From Manis javanica (taxonomy: Eukaryota; Chordata; Mammalia; Pholidota; Manidae): a stretch of 64,000 bases of DNA. The notes under the pieces are model-generated. The model was given only the letters and a program-made list of their open reading frames with translations, had not been told where the DNA came from and did no database searches. The position numbers and the translations under genes were made by a program. Position 1 is the first letter of the stretch, and every line of letters begins with the position of its first letter. Below, in pieces: positions 27,823-40,789 of this stretch. The stretch is from assembly GCF_040802235.1 (NCBI RefSeq), contig NC_133163.1:69119501-69183500 (forward strand). Direction: 5' to 3'.

Positions 27823-27861
27823 ACCCTGCTGCACGGAATTTATCCTTTCTTTTAAGATAAC
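27823..27861 (+). repeat. 39-bp direct-repeat unit, copy 1
   Basis: CCTGCTGCACGGAATTTATC followed by a TTCTTTTAAGATAAC string. A near-identical unit lies at 29857-29896, about 2 kb away. The only differences are an inserted A and a few substitutions. Possibly two fragments of the same unnamed interspersed repeat. Confidence 0.5.
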
Positions 27862-29856
27862 TTTGCATGTGCTCATGCTGATCTATTTTGTGTCCTTGAA
27901 ATTTAACAATCAAAAGGCAATCTCATTTTGCATCCTTTATTTCAAATTTGCCAATAACTCTGTCATTGTAATCTGTACGAACAAAAACCAATGACAAGGA
28001 TTGAAAGAGTTAATTTCAAGATAAGATAATGCTTCCTGAAAAATTCCTGCTTATTTAAGAGAAATGAGTGAGGATAAATAATAGCAGCTGTTCTCTTTTT
28101 CTTTCACACAGGGTAGAGGCAGAATCCACAGGATTCAGTTAATCATCTTAACACACATCTTGATTGCTGGGGTAAAGCTCTCCAAACTCCTCCCACAAGA
28201 GGCACCATGTTTCTCTTTATAATGGGACCAAACCTCATACTAAGCTAGAACTGTTGCTCTGGAAGGAGGTGTGGCCCAGAATAAATCAAAGCTGGCACAC
28301 AATAATCAGCAAAGGATGGTGCTATGCCAGTTGCACCCCATCAATGAAAAACTAAGCTTGTTCAAGCCTTATGCTGCCACAGTGCCTTACACTTCAAGAG
28401 CAAAGTCTAGTGCCACAGTCCTAAGGTTCCCTTTTCCAACTAGGCAAATGCCAAGAGAAGCACTTTCCTACAAACAACTGTGTGGGAGATGGTAAATGCA
28501 ATAATAAGGCTAATTAACCCACCAGGGTGCTACAAGATTGGAATGATTCAGTCAGACAGAAACAAATGATTTTTATTCCTTTATTATTACTTCTTTTCTG
28601 TGGAGCCAGAGGGTGGGAAGAGTACCAAGAATTCAGACATAGGACAGATGTGTACGATCTTAGGAACCTATCTAGTAGTTTAGAGTCTGGAAGATACTGT
28701 CGAGAGAAGTATTTCAAAAACAAAAACGAATGCTGAAGCAACTTTGTCTGGAGATGCATCATGCACACTTAGGGAGTTCCCAGATGCCTTTCTCTCTGGA
28801 TCCAGCTACTTTCATTTGATGAGTAAATATCTTCTGATGCCCAGTAGAAGCGATCGTGCCATCAACCTTCATTGTACTGACCAATGAAATCCTCTGCAAA
28901 TAACAGCATGAAAAAGACAAGAAAATAGATGATCAGTACAGAAAAAGCAAAGCTTAATAATGAGAGAAATTAAAGATTAAAAATTGTTACAAAAGCCAAA
29001 ACAATGAAATCTGTATTAATACTATATTTGTATTAAATACTAATTTTTTAAATGGCTGTGTTGTTATAGTATGTTAAGTTTACCGAATTTTATTTTTATT
29101 AGTAGAAATAATTTAATTGATAATAAAATAGGGGAAACTCCATTAAAGTAAGCATTGGAAAAAAACTGTTAAGATCTGAATACTCAAGCTATTTCAGTAG
29201 AGCAAGAAAGAATAACACATGAAAACTCATGTAAAAACTTATGTATACTTAAACATATGCAATTACCTTCACCAAAATGATGAGTAAAGAATTTAAGAGA
29301 AAAAAAAAGGGCCAAGAAAGTGGTTTTGGGGAAAAAAATACGTTATAGATCCTAAAAATCTAACTATCTTACTCTATTCAATTCTTAGCAACTATAAAAG
29401 ATAAGATGCGGCACCCCAAACTCACCAACTGTCATGGTTTCACTTGATTCTGCTTAATAAGTTTCTTATAGTCAGTAACAAGCAGAATCATTTAATGAAG
29501 AGAAATCAGAAGAAACATAAATTCTAAAAGAAAAAAATAATATTCCAAAGAAAGAAACTAAAGAAATATCTAATAAAACACCTGAAATAAGAGATAATTA
29601 CTGTCTAGCAGAACTAGTGAATGGGCAAAAAATCAAAGCTGAACTAAAGCTTTATTACATAACCACTACCACTACTACAAATAACTTGGAGTCCTTGTCC
29701 AAAAGCTGTATTTTGGACAATGACTTTTGGTTTACACTTTTTTTCAAACACTATAGTTTCATAGTGTGTCTATACTAAATAAATAACGGACCATTAAAGT
29801 TGTCAAGAATCTTGAATTCAATTATAAGGGTGAAGGAAGCTTCCATTTTTTAGAAT

Positions 29857-29896
29857 AACCTGCTGCACAGGAATTTATCTGTTCTTTTAAGATAAC
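29857..29896 (+). repeat. 39-bp direct-repeat unit, copy 2
   Basis: Partner of 27823-27861. The last part (TTTTAAGATAAC with 'atatata' spacers) is repeated again locally up to about 29932. Confidence 0.5.
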
Positions 29897-31379
29897 ATAT
29901 ATATAAGATAACATATATCTTTTAAGATAACTTAATATAACTTATGTAGTTATATTCTGAGAGGCAGGATTTGAGTTTCAAGTCCTAAAATGTCATTACC
30001 ATGATATTACTTTAGTTATGTGACTGCAAATGTGATCCGGGTTTCCTTTTCTAAAAATGGGAAATCAAAAGGAATGAAGCCATGCTTACGATCTAATCGA
30101 AATTTATGGAAAACATGGTGCCTATAGTTCATTTTCTCAGTGTGGCCTTTGGTTTGTCTTGCCTACAACAATTAAGTGGAGTAATACACAAAGATGAAGG
30201 CCCATTCAAGTTCTTGTACTTTTCAATCAGAAAAAGACAATGCTCATATCCTGCTAATTACCTGTCTGTTTCATAGGTAGTACCTATATTGCGGCCACAA
30301 GTGTGAAGGTGCAGTATCAGCCAGCTATTAATCAAGAATCACTTCCCTTCAAAGTGACTGATGATCCACTGTTAAAGAAGCTTATAAAAATAACTTACTT
30401 GAAAAGGTGCTTCAGGGTTTTCAGGCATATCTCACCATTCCTGCTAGCTTAATGCATGTTTGAAAGTTAATTTCTCATTAATATTTAAAGAAGAAACAAC
30501 TTCAGAACAAGTTTTAAATGATCCATTACATTTTAGAAATAACATATTATTGGCATTATTTTCATCTCAATTACAAGGAATAATAATGTCCAAGATAGGC
30601 TTTTAAAACTGTTAATGAGCCCTGGCGATACGAAAAAGATATGGATTAGGTAGATGTAATGAGATATGATTAAAGGGTGCAGACTGAAGGGTGTTGGGGA
30701 AATTCTTTTCAGAAAGAGTATAATTAGTGTCTGATAAAAGTCCTTAGTAGGTAAGATTTTTGAGGAAGAAAGGTTAAGATAAACATATTTCATGACAAAC
30801 CTGCTTAATTTTTCCCCTTCGGTTCTCTTACATGCTCAATATTATGTTGAAGTTTCATACATAAATAATGTTTGTCAAATGCTTGATGCAATTCTACCAG
30901 ACAATTAGAGTGTTTTAATTGCCAGACTCGGAGAGCAGAAAATGTGTTGAAAACATCTTATTCCATTTTCAGTGTACATTTCTTTGTTGATTTATGTAAT
31001 GTAGCTAATAATATGCAACCTACCCTAGTTTTAAACAAACAAATGAACTTCTTAAAAGCAAGCTTTCTGTAGGTTGCTAAGCAACTCTGAAGGCATGTTT
31101 TATCAATTTAATAAGTAACATTTAGATGACAAATCCTTCAGGAAGATTTCTAACTCCATTTTATAGAAAGTAGAAAATCCAAACAGGTACACTTTTGATT
31201 CTCCTGCTTCTAAGACCTCAGGGATAGACAGAGACACTGCCAGTTTCAGAGGTACATTTGACTCACTGAACAAATAAAATATTTCTTCAACTGAAAATGT
31301 TTCTATACTAGAAGTTAGGTTCTGAGACTTAATGTGTAGCTCTTCAGAATTAAAGTTCATGCTTTATTCCATAACTGAA

Positions 31380-31599
31380 GTTTCTCAGCCTCACCACTAC
31401 TGACATTTTGGACCATAGAATTCATTGTTATGGGGTTTCTACTGGGCACTGTAAGGTGTCTGGCAATACCTATTCCCGCCCTCTACTTCTCCAGTGCTCG
31501 TAGTGGCCCCACAACTGTGACAATTAAACATGTCTCCAGATAGTGCCAAATGTGCTCCTGGGGTAGGGGGTCAAAATCCCATCCAGCTGAGAACCACTG
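31380..31599 (-). mobile_element. MER20 (hAT-Charlie) DNA transposon, near full length
   Basis: The sequence runs from GTTTCTCAGCCTC through 'actactgacattttggacc' and 'catgtctccagatagtgcc' to the terminal GAGAACCACTG. That is the whole MER20 in reverse, about 220 bp. The flanks TAACTGAA (31372-31379) and CAACTGAA (31600-31607) match at 7 of 8 bases, the expected 8-bp hAT target duplication. MER20 is eutherian-specific. Confidence 0.88.
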
Positions 31600-31949
31600 C
31601 AACTGAATAATGAAATAATGTGCAAACACGCTGAATGAGAAAGACATTGTGATCTCAATTGGTGATGGAGATATCTTGAGGTTAGTCCCCATTGGTCATT
31701 ACCTAATATCACCTAGCAGCACCAACAATGAAGAATAAAGGGATAGTACTGATTCCAGATATACTGAGGCTCTTATACTATTCAAAGCTGGTTACTGATT
31801 TTATCATTTCAATGTAATTTCCACTGTATACAAATTGGGAGACAGGGCCTAATGATGTTTCTGTCTACAGCCATTCTCTATTATTATTCCATTCCAGAAC
31901 TGCACCAAAATCTTTTCTCCCACTCTTTCTCCCTCAGTTTTTACTGTAC

Positions 31950-32490
31950 TCACTTGCTGCCTAGAATCATTTCAAATACAAATCTCAGTTTTAATCATGC
32001 CATCCTCTTCTTTATAGGGTTACCATAGGTCTCTGTCACCTTTGCTATCAAATACAAGCTCCTCTGCATGGTCTTTAAGGTTTCCCATAAATTACCACCA
32101 AGCTCCATATCATAAAACATCTTTCTTATTCCCCATTTATGTGACCTTTACCCCTCAAACACAAAAGCTTGTGTATTTCATTCTATGTAATACATAAAGG
32201 AAAATTCATTCCCTCCATGAAAGTTTTCCTAATTATTCTTTCCTGTATTTCGTATCAGCATCACATTTCTGTTAAAAGAATGACATGACTATAATTAATA
32301 TGTGAGGCAATTGTTTATGAGTGTTTTCCATATGCCAGATACTGAATATTGCTTAGTAGCTGTTTCTACCAATTTACATATACATGTTTATGCCCAACTA
32401 GATTGTAAGTTCCCAGAGAATAAGAACAGTTCTTATTTGGATCCCTCTGATGCATCTTAATAACAATGCTAATAAATACTTTAAATTTAT
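31950..32490 (+). mobile_element. L2 3' region, sense orientation
   Basis: The remnant of the L2 ORF2 end and 3'UTR can be followed: 'ctatcaaatacaagctcctc', 'catggtctttaaggtttccc', then 'gattgtaagttcccagagaa' and 'aataaatac' at the end, with diverged DNA between. It ends near 32490. Confidence 0.6.
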
Positions 32491-33216
32491 CAGCAATTAT
32501 GATCTTTCAAATTAATTCCATGGTTATTAGCTTATTGGTTATATATTTCCACTATTTTACAGTCAGTGAAAATGGGACAGTAAATGCTCTAGGGTGCTCA
32601 GTACCTGCAGGTTACACAACTGGTGCTCAGTAGAATATGGTTTTAATATACATTGACTGACTGAATCCGGTCTCACAACTTCACAACTATAAAATTTCTC
32701 TCTTAGTTACAGAAAGTTCCTATGACATTTAAAAACAAATATTATTGCAAAGAACAGTTGAATGATGCAGGAAACAACACAGAAGTGAATTAAGATTGGC
32801 AAGGGTAAAACATTGCAGGAAAGCAAACTAGAAATCTGTTTCTGCCTCAAATTGTCTACAAGAGATTAACTTCATAAGGCCTTGACCTCTTACCATAGAA
32901 AGTAAAACTTTAAGAAGAAAGCAAAAATAGAAAGGAAAAGGCACAGAAGGACTGATAAACCCCTCAATTCTAAAAAATCACTCACGTTACCTCATAAACA
33001 GGAAGACGTTCAATAAAACATCCTGAACAACTCTAAGAGATTTCTTCCCAGTTTTCTAGGGTGGATCTGAAAAACACCAAAATGCCCGTAAAAACCATTT
33101 ATGCATCAACCTCTCGACTGGCTTCAGCAAAACAGCAGAAGTCAGAAGTCAACCTGATTTCTTAGGACACCCCCTAACCCTAAGCACCAAGTGCCCAAAG
33201 AAGCAACACAAATTTA

Positions 33217-33300
33217 GTCAGTAATTCTTTTAACATTTATTCCATGCCTACTAAGTGCAGGCACTGCTCTAAGCCCCAGAGGGGGAAAAGAAGAGGCCTA
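33217..33300 (-). mobile_element. L2 3' tail fragment
   Basis: 'taacatttattccatgccta' followed by 'ctaagtgcaggcactgctctaag' is antisense L2 terminus. It lies just before the CpG island at 33.5 kb. Confidence 0.5.
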
Positions 33301-33479
33301 AATCTCAGTTGCTGATGTGAAACTGAGCAGGAAATTCAAAAAGGGGCAGGTGATTTGAAAAGACAGAAAGATTTATCATCAATGAACCTTGTCTCTTAAC
33401 CTCAGCCCCTCTTCACTCTGCTCTTTCCCACTTCCCACCAAGTTTAAGGAAGGGAAGAAATTAAAGGAAATTCAAAATA

Positions 33480-34520
33480 AGGTGAAATGATAACAAGGAA
33501 AGTTCCCACCAGCCAACGAAAAGAAGTTCTCAAAGATACCCTCAGCCACGTGACTGCCTGGAATTGCTGGAGTCCCAGGCCGGAAGTGCTCGGGGTAGGG
33601 AAGGGCTCGTGCGCCCGGGAGGGACCGGAAGTGAGGGACCTGCAGTGCGCGGGAGAAATGGCCCTGGGCTGTTTGACTCTAGGATCGAGGCGGCGCGAGG
33701 CCTCTCAGGGGTCTTTCTGACCACAAGGCCCCATGACATCAAAACAGGCTTTTTGCAGAAAAGGAATTTTTGACTTCTTCCGAAAAGGTTCCTAAATGTG
33801 GCGGTACCCTTGACGTGAGTTCTGTAAGGAAGGGTCCGCGTTGCTCCTCCAGCTTTTCCTCAGCGAATCTGCGTCCCCGACCCCCGACCCGGGCGGGGAA
33901 CCGGCACCTCGGTTTCCAGTCACGCGGGCCGCCAGGGGAGGGGAGGCGGTGCCGACCTGCCGGCGTCTGCGAAGCGGCCCTGCCCTCCTGAGAGGAGGAC
34001 TGGCGTGGGAGTCCCGCCGGGGCCCCGGAGGGCTGGGCGCTGGGAAGCGGGCCCTGGGGCTCACCGGGGCCCCGAGGCGGGCACTGAAGTGCATCTGGTC
34101 GTGGAGCTGGTAGCGGGGTGGCGGCGGTCGGGGCCTGGGGCGGGGGGCTTTGTTCCGCGGCGCTCCTTCTCCGGGACCCCTGCCGGGCTCGGCGGGGCGG
34201 GCGGCGAGCCTGGCAGGACCGGCTGTGGCCTAGGCGGACGCCGGCAGCTTGGCCGCGCTTTGTGAGCGGCTGGGGCAGGGTAGGGGGGGCACCACGGGGC
34301 TCTTTTCGAGTTAAATTTTTAAGAATAAGATTGGCCCCAGGATTTTTACCTGGGATATAGAAACTCAAGAGTCAGTCTCAGTTTGCCTCCGGCCCCCGCC
34401 CCCCCACCACCCCTCCGGACTTCTGAAGCTCTCCGCCGGCCAGCAAATGCGGGAGCCAGAGGAAAGGCAGCACTTCTTCCTTTTCTTAGTCTCTGCCTCT
34501 CTCCCTCTCCCTCCTTCTAC
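33480..34520 (+). promoter_or_regulatory. Isolated CpG island with E-box and twin ETS sites: candidate unannotated promoter
   Basis: An abrupt GC/CpG-rich block in AT-rich desert, about 16 kb beyond the FOXG1 stop. Its left edge carries CACGTGAC (33547-33554) and two same-orientation CCGGAAGTG motifs (33580-33588 and 33625-33633, 45 bp apart), then an AAATGGCC-type motif at about 33656. Two donor-like sequences follow, GAC|GTGAGT at 33815 and GTAAGG at 33824. ETS plus E-box arrays are typical of broadly active CpG-island promoters. Any transcript would probably run on the plus strand, toward FOXG1. The long open frames here (up to 209 codons, minus strand) are Arg/Pro/Gly/Ala-rich and look like compositional artefacts. 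Confidence 0.5.
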
Positions 34521-34524
34521 CCGT

Positions 34525-37500
34525 GGACTCTCGCCCCCGCCTCTACCCTCGTTCTACACACTTCATTGGACCATCTCAGGAATCGCTTACATATTCCACA
34601 AAACACGAAAAGACCGGAGTAGTCTACTTCACTGTTCTCAGCATTAGGCGACTGACTGACAACAGAATAGGAGAGCTAGAAAGTTTCTTCCTGGTCTTTA
34701 ATTACCAGGCACCAACCCTGTTTCTTCCCAAAGGCATAGGAGGGAAAAGGTTTGGACTCAGCACTGAAGATCATCAGTAGATCTTCACAACATGGTTTAT
34801 AAGATCATTTTTAAGCTCTCCTCAACCTGGCTATTGCTGAGAATTCGGTTTTGAGAGGAAATAGTTTTTGAGATGATTTTTCATCACATTAAACGTACAG
34901 CTCACTCTCTGTTCTCTCTGAATGTCCGAAGAAGTAATGGAAACTGTTCATTTCCAAAGATCTGTGACCCAGACGAACCCCACCCAACTCCCCTTCCCTG
35001 CACTCCCTGCCCCCTTACCGCCCCGGGACTGGGGAGAAAACCTGGGATCAGTTGGCCTCATAACTGAGGACCCTAACATGTTGTAATTTGTTGAAAGAGG
35101 GAGGCGGGATGGAGGAGAGAAATAGAAAGGGGGGGAATTTTGTGTTCATTTACACATTTCCTGTGCAGAACAAAAAAGTCCCACCATCAGCAAAAGAAGT
35201 CTCTTCCTCCAAAATAGCAGCCAAGAGGGAAAATTAGAATATGCATAAATTCCTTCATTTTCATTCGCACAGAGCACGATTTCCGGCAGATTTGTATTTG
35301 AACTGCTCCATTAATCCCAATTTCTGAACAGCATCTTATTTAGCATCTTTCTAAAACTCACCTGAAGAGTATTGCTCTTCTCCCTCTTCCCTGTTCTCTA
35401 ACTGCCAATGAGATTTTCATTAATAAAACTGTAACTTTATTTTTTTATTGTCCATTGTCTTCTCAAAACTAGACTGATTTATTAGACTACATTTTAACAC
35501 ATGCTGGCTGCTGTCTGTGAAACCATAACTGCAAATGAGAGCCTAGTGGAAAGGGTATGTTTTTGAAATAAGTGCCCAAGAGAACAAACGTGATAGGAGC
35601 AGTAAGTAGACTTTTGCAGCTCCTCTCTTGGCAAGGAATCTTTTCCTGTTGTACACAGGTCATCTGTTTCCACCATTAGCAATAGCTGGGATGCTGCGTG
35701 AACATGCCCATTTCCCCAAACCTTCTCCCTTCCCACTCCCCATTTTTAAGGAGCATGATAGATAATCACAACCCTCTTCATAAATATTCAGTCAGTCCAT
35801 TAACCACCTCCCCAAATCCAGCCCATTTCTAAAATATTTGCTTTGCCATTTCTGCAACAGATCTGGCTATATCTGCCTTGATAAGTTCTTTGTTAGAAAA
35901 AATGTTAGCACCATTTGAAACCATTCCCTTTCTAAAACACCATCCCTTGACTTGGGCTTAGCTCTCCTATCTTTGAAACGGTATTTCTTGTATTTGGTAG
36001 TAGGATGCTAGTGTTTAAAGAATGAAATTAGTACATTTGGGTTTACTGAAAACATACAGACCTTAACTTAGTTCCACTCACCACTAAATTCCTCACTCTT
36101 CCATACTCCAAGATGAACAAAACCTATATTTGCTTCATTATACAATCTAAACAGAATGTAGTGGTTCTGGCTTTCCTTCAGTGTGTACAGATCACAAATA
36201 AACCCTGATTATGGGTGGTGTAAAAGTTAGTTATGCCAGTTTTTTTTTTTAGTTCCTAAAGCAAACATACATATTTGAACTATGTGCAGTATAGTGTATA
36301 TAATACTTAGGCATAATCGTTTAAATATCTGGCTTGTGTTGGCTAAAGATGTTTTAAGATACTGGGATATTGAAACCTACTTTGTTAAATGGGCACATCA
36401 ACTGAGTGCATGTGAATATCTGCATGACTTTTACTACTTTGTGAAATAACTGCTTTTATTGTGTCTTTACTTTCTGTCAAATAATCCCATTACATATGTA
36501 TTAACTTAGTTTATTTTAATTAGGCATGTTTTCAATAACTCAGGTTCTCAGTTATATTCATTAAAACCAAAATTTTTGAAAATAAAATCTTAGAAGACAT
36601 ACTTTGGGGATGTTTATAATGAGATTGAGGGCCACTTTTACTGGCAGTGTTGATTTCTTTTAATCTTTATTGAAACAAATGATGGTTTCTTAATTCAAAT
36701 TTTAAAATCACAATATTTTCCTTAAAATGGTATTTTAATTAGAATTGGATTTCATATAGAAAGCTCCAGTTTGATTCCAAGCTGCAGAGCTATACTTCCA
36801 GAAGAGTTGAAGTGAATTTAGTAGTTACTAGTTGTTATTAGTGCACAGGAAAGCCTGGGGTACCACTGAAGAGTAGAGTGATATACAGTTGCAGCCAGAG
36901 CCGCTTTTTTCCTGTTGCAGACTGAGTAACACCTGAATTTATTCCCAGAAATTAAAACTCGTTTTTGATTTAGTGAAATAATATTCTTATGAACTGGAAT
37001 ATTTTCATACGTTTTAGATGAAAAGTTTAGACAGAAATGGGGAAAAAAATTGTTCAGCTTTCCTGCTGTGAAAGGTGAAGAGACAGATGCATGGTACTGT
37101 CAGCAGGGAAGTTGCATCCTTCTCTGTTTCCCTCCCTTTCTTCCTCCAACCACCATTTGGTTTAGTTATACATTGTGTGTACATGTGAGTTTGAAGACAG
37201 TATCTAAGAAAAAAGTTTTCTAGAAGATAAAACTGGCTATTGATAGGTCTTTCTTTTTGTAATTCTTTTTTTTTTTTTAAGGCGTGCAGATCTTGTTTTC
37301 TCATAAATTTTCAGGGCTACATTAATTTGCAAGAAAACAGAACAAAGCAAAACATTTAACGATTATCCTTCCTTGCTCCCAAACCGCCCTTTTGGAACTA
37401 AGGTCCTTTTCCATTTGGCCCCAGCCACTGGGCTGCCAAGGGATTTCTGTCTCTGCTCTCCTCTCCTCTAACCACCCTTCCTCTCCTAACTAGCTTCCTT

Positions 37501-40500
37501 TCCCTTCAACGAATGAAGACAGTTATCAAATAGCCTGCTTTAATCCCAACATCTGCCTGACAAATGTTGAGTCTAATTCCCTCCCCACCGACTTTTAAAT
37601 TTTTTTCTTTCCTTTTTCTTTGGGGGTGGAGAGGACACAACACTGGGGACTCAGGAGATGGGGAAGACATTGGGCTGAGAGGAGAATTAAATTCCTATAG
37701 GTACAGACTCACTAGCAGATTCTTTCCAGCCTGGTCACAGGAACTGGTGACTGTTCTTGAACCTGGAACAATAAACCTTGGCAGGTTTCCAGTTGACAAA
37801 AGCACCTCCCCTCCCCATAAGGAGATGGGCTTAGCTGTACTTGCTAGGTCATCTTCAACCTGCCCTCCTCCCTCCACTTCTAGTCCTTTCACTTTATTTT
37901 CCCCTTTCCGTCCCTTCATCCCTAAAGGCATCAAAAGAATTTATCAGGGGGACCTTATTTTTGTGTCTTGCTTTATGGGCTGAGGTCCTCAGGACCAGTG
38001 TTCTTTGTAGATTCACAGGAACCTCGGTCACTTCGTGCTTCTGAGACTCCTCAGTTCTGTGAACATGATTCCCAAATATGATGACTTGCCCATTCACCGG
38101 CAGGGCTTCAGCTAGAAGGCACCAGATCCTTCTACTCAAGAATCCCTTCATATATCTGCCTCTGCTTCTAGTCTCCTTCCTGGGCTGATTTACTTGGGGA
38201 TGGTGTCCAAGGGGGACATGCCCACAGCAGTGATGAAGAGTGGGTTCAAAAGGACTCCATGCCATTAAAAAGACCTACCAGTTAGGGCTGAGGGAGTCTC
38301 TATTAGATGCTGCAGTTGGGCTGCAAAGGATCATCCATCTAACCAGTGAGACAAGAGATCAGAGGAATGCCCAACCGCAGCCATGAAACACAAATTTCAG
38401 ACTGAAATGGATTCCATCTTCATCCTGTCGGCCAGAGAAATCATTTTTAAATTGTTTCTGCTATTACTGTATGTATCATTAACATTTTATTTTTGTCATC
38501 ATTGCAGCAGTTTCTGTTATTTTTTGTTGTTGTTATAGCTATTATACTATTCAACAGAAGTTTAGGAAGATTAGTCAGATTAATTAGTTTATTGGTAATT
38601 TAAAGCTGAAAACTAGTAATTAAGCCAAAAACTAAAAATGATCAGGGATGATTCATACCAGTGTAGGATTTGGGAGGAAGAGAATCTAAATTTTGGATAT
38701 TAAATTTGGCAGCTGTGAAATAAACAAGACTTGGGGATCAGAAATATGATAATTGAAATATTCTTAGTCACTCAGCCTCTCTCCTCTCCTCCAAATTCAG
38801 CTAAGATCATTCTGTAATTTGCTTGATAGAGGGAAAAATATAGTTTTGTTTTGTTGACAGAGAACAAAGGCCCCATGCTTGTTTTTCATGTAACTTGCAT
38901 TTGTGCATGGATTCCCTCTGCTTAGGACCTGCCAGATATCTAAGATCACTCCCCTCCGATTTCACCTCCTTCCTCTTCTTGCTCTTGTGCACCTCACTGC
39001 AGAGGGTGCATCATAGAAGACAGGTATACAATTTCAGCCCTCTCCACAGACAGACTCCATGGAATATAAATTCAATAATGCAATTCTCTCCACAACAAAG
39101 TCTCTGCTCTCTTTCAAATATAATTAATGTTTTGATAGTGTAGTTCTTTAACTACATATATACACACAAAAACAGACGCACCCTCTAGCTTTGCTGCTTA
39201 TGCATCTAAAACAGAAATGGATGTGGCTCTTCAGTGACTCCTAAAATTCCTCAACTCAATCAGCCCACAAAGAAGAAATCTGTTTAGGTAATAACTTCAC
39301 AGTCTGTTGTATGCTCCAAAATATTTAAAATAGTAAGAAATGCAAGCCTTTAGTTTTTAATGGTCTTTTCTGTGTGTGTGTGTCAAATTTCTTAGATATC
39401 CAAAGGATATTCTGATACATCCGTTAGATAACAGTCAAAATCTACAAAATCACTTCCTAACCCACTGGTTGTCCTTTCCATGTTTTGATGATGGAAACTG
39501 AATTTCAGTACCTTCCATTTTATCCAACTGGGGCTAAACTGACAGATGTATAAAAACTAGCAACCATAATAATGAAACTACACCTTCCATAAGTGGCTTA
39601 TTCCATCAAACACCTCAGTTATATATTTTAGATGGGTTAATTCATTTAATTGAAATTGGTGATATATTGACATATCCATATGTGAAATGATTAACTATGT
39701 AGATGACAATATGGCCAATAGGAGTTAAGTGGGAAATGGTGCTGAGATTCCATATTCAAGTGTACCATTTTCCCAACATTTCATTTGTACAAGCTGATAA
39801 CAGTTATAAGAGGATAAGTAAACTTTCATACTGTAGGACAGGATATGTTTTCATTCTTTGATAAAGAAAGATATATAATCTATAATACTTAATCCAATGA
39901 AGATACAAGCCTTGACTTCCCTATATTGTTATTGACTCGAATACACTAGTTATTTGGAACAAATATACTGATTTCCAAGCACCTTGGCCATTTTGTTTGA
40001 TCTGTGATCATATGAGCTGCTGGCAGGGTAAACATTTTACACATTTCTCCTCTCCAGAAAATGTTTAGAGGGGATAGGTAAAAGGAATTTTTAAAAAACT
40101 CTTTTGAGGTTTTACTTTTTACTTTTCATGTGGTATATGATATTTGGGGCATATAAAAGAGCTAACAAGGAAAGGAGCACATGTGGCTGATTCCAAGTAG
40201 ATCCTTTACTGGAGGGAAGGAAACAAAGTTATTTCCCTAGTGCAGTTGTACAAAAAAGGGGGAGAGAGTGATTCAAGCATAGCTCCCTTGTGCTTCTGTT
40301 ATTGTTTTAGGTGGTAGCTCATTCTCTCCTCCAAACTGTTTTCCTTGAAAGTATAAGTGTAAGAATCGCTTATCCCTGCTACTAACATATAACAGCTAAC
40401 ATATAAACAGCAAATATTTTAGTTAAATTTTCAATAGCAAGAGTCTCTTACAGGTTCACAGATTCAATCTCAGTACAGGACCATATTACCAATCTCAGTT

Positions 40501-40785
40501 ATTTAGATACTGTTAACTTGATATTTGCCACTAGTGGGCTATAAAAACACAAAGGTATTTTTTTGCAGTATTGATCAGCAATGATGTGAGGGTTATCAAA
40601 AAGAAACCCTCCCTTAGACTTTTCATATGTTATTTCTTCTTCGTTTTCCCTTTCTTTCAATTTCTTTTTGAGGCAGTGACACGACTACATCTCTGATTCT
40701 CAAATGAGGCTTTGTTTGGCTCAGATTAATATTAAAGGAAGATCACATACATGGGTGGAAAAATATTGTTACTTTTAATGGAAAA
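34525..40785. other. Intergenic DNA between CpG islands, no supported gene
   Basis: Mixed composition. A 139-codon frame at 37564-37983 (plus) overlaps an equally long one on the other strand and has no recognisable domain. 38420-38640 is repeat-free and AT-rich with TAAT cores, possibly conserved. Confidence 0.5.
35140..35420. promoter_or_regulatory. Candidate conserved non-coding element
   Basis: High-complexity, repeat-free sequence with an octamer-like ATATGCATAAAT (about 35240), an OTX/PITX-like TTAATCCC (about 35311) and retained CpGs (CATTCGCAC, TTTCCGGC). It lies just 3' of the 34-kb CpG island. Confidence 0.3.
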
Positions 40786-40789
40786 AATT

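Larger units (their letters stand above)
27120..31370. other. Gene-desert DNA, no supported gene
   Basis: AT-rich; holds the pair of 39-bp direct repeats and nothing else I can identify. Frames up to 91 codons have no recognised homology. Confidence 0.55.

Noticed and set aside
33739-34368. 209-codon minus-strand frame in the 34-kb CpG island
   Set aside because: Pro/Arg/Ala/Ser-rich with overlapping open frames on both strands. Lack of stops is explained by GC content, and no domain is visible.
37564-37983. 139-codon plus-strand frame
   Set aside because: Equally long antisense frames at 37695-37934 and 37894-38265, no domain, no splice or promoter support.
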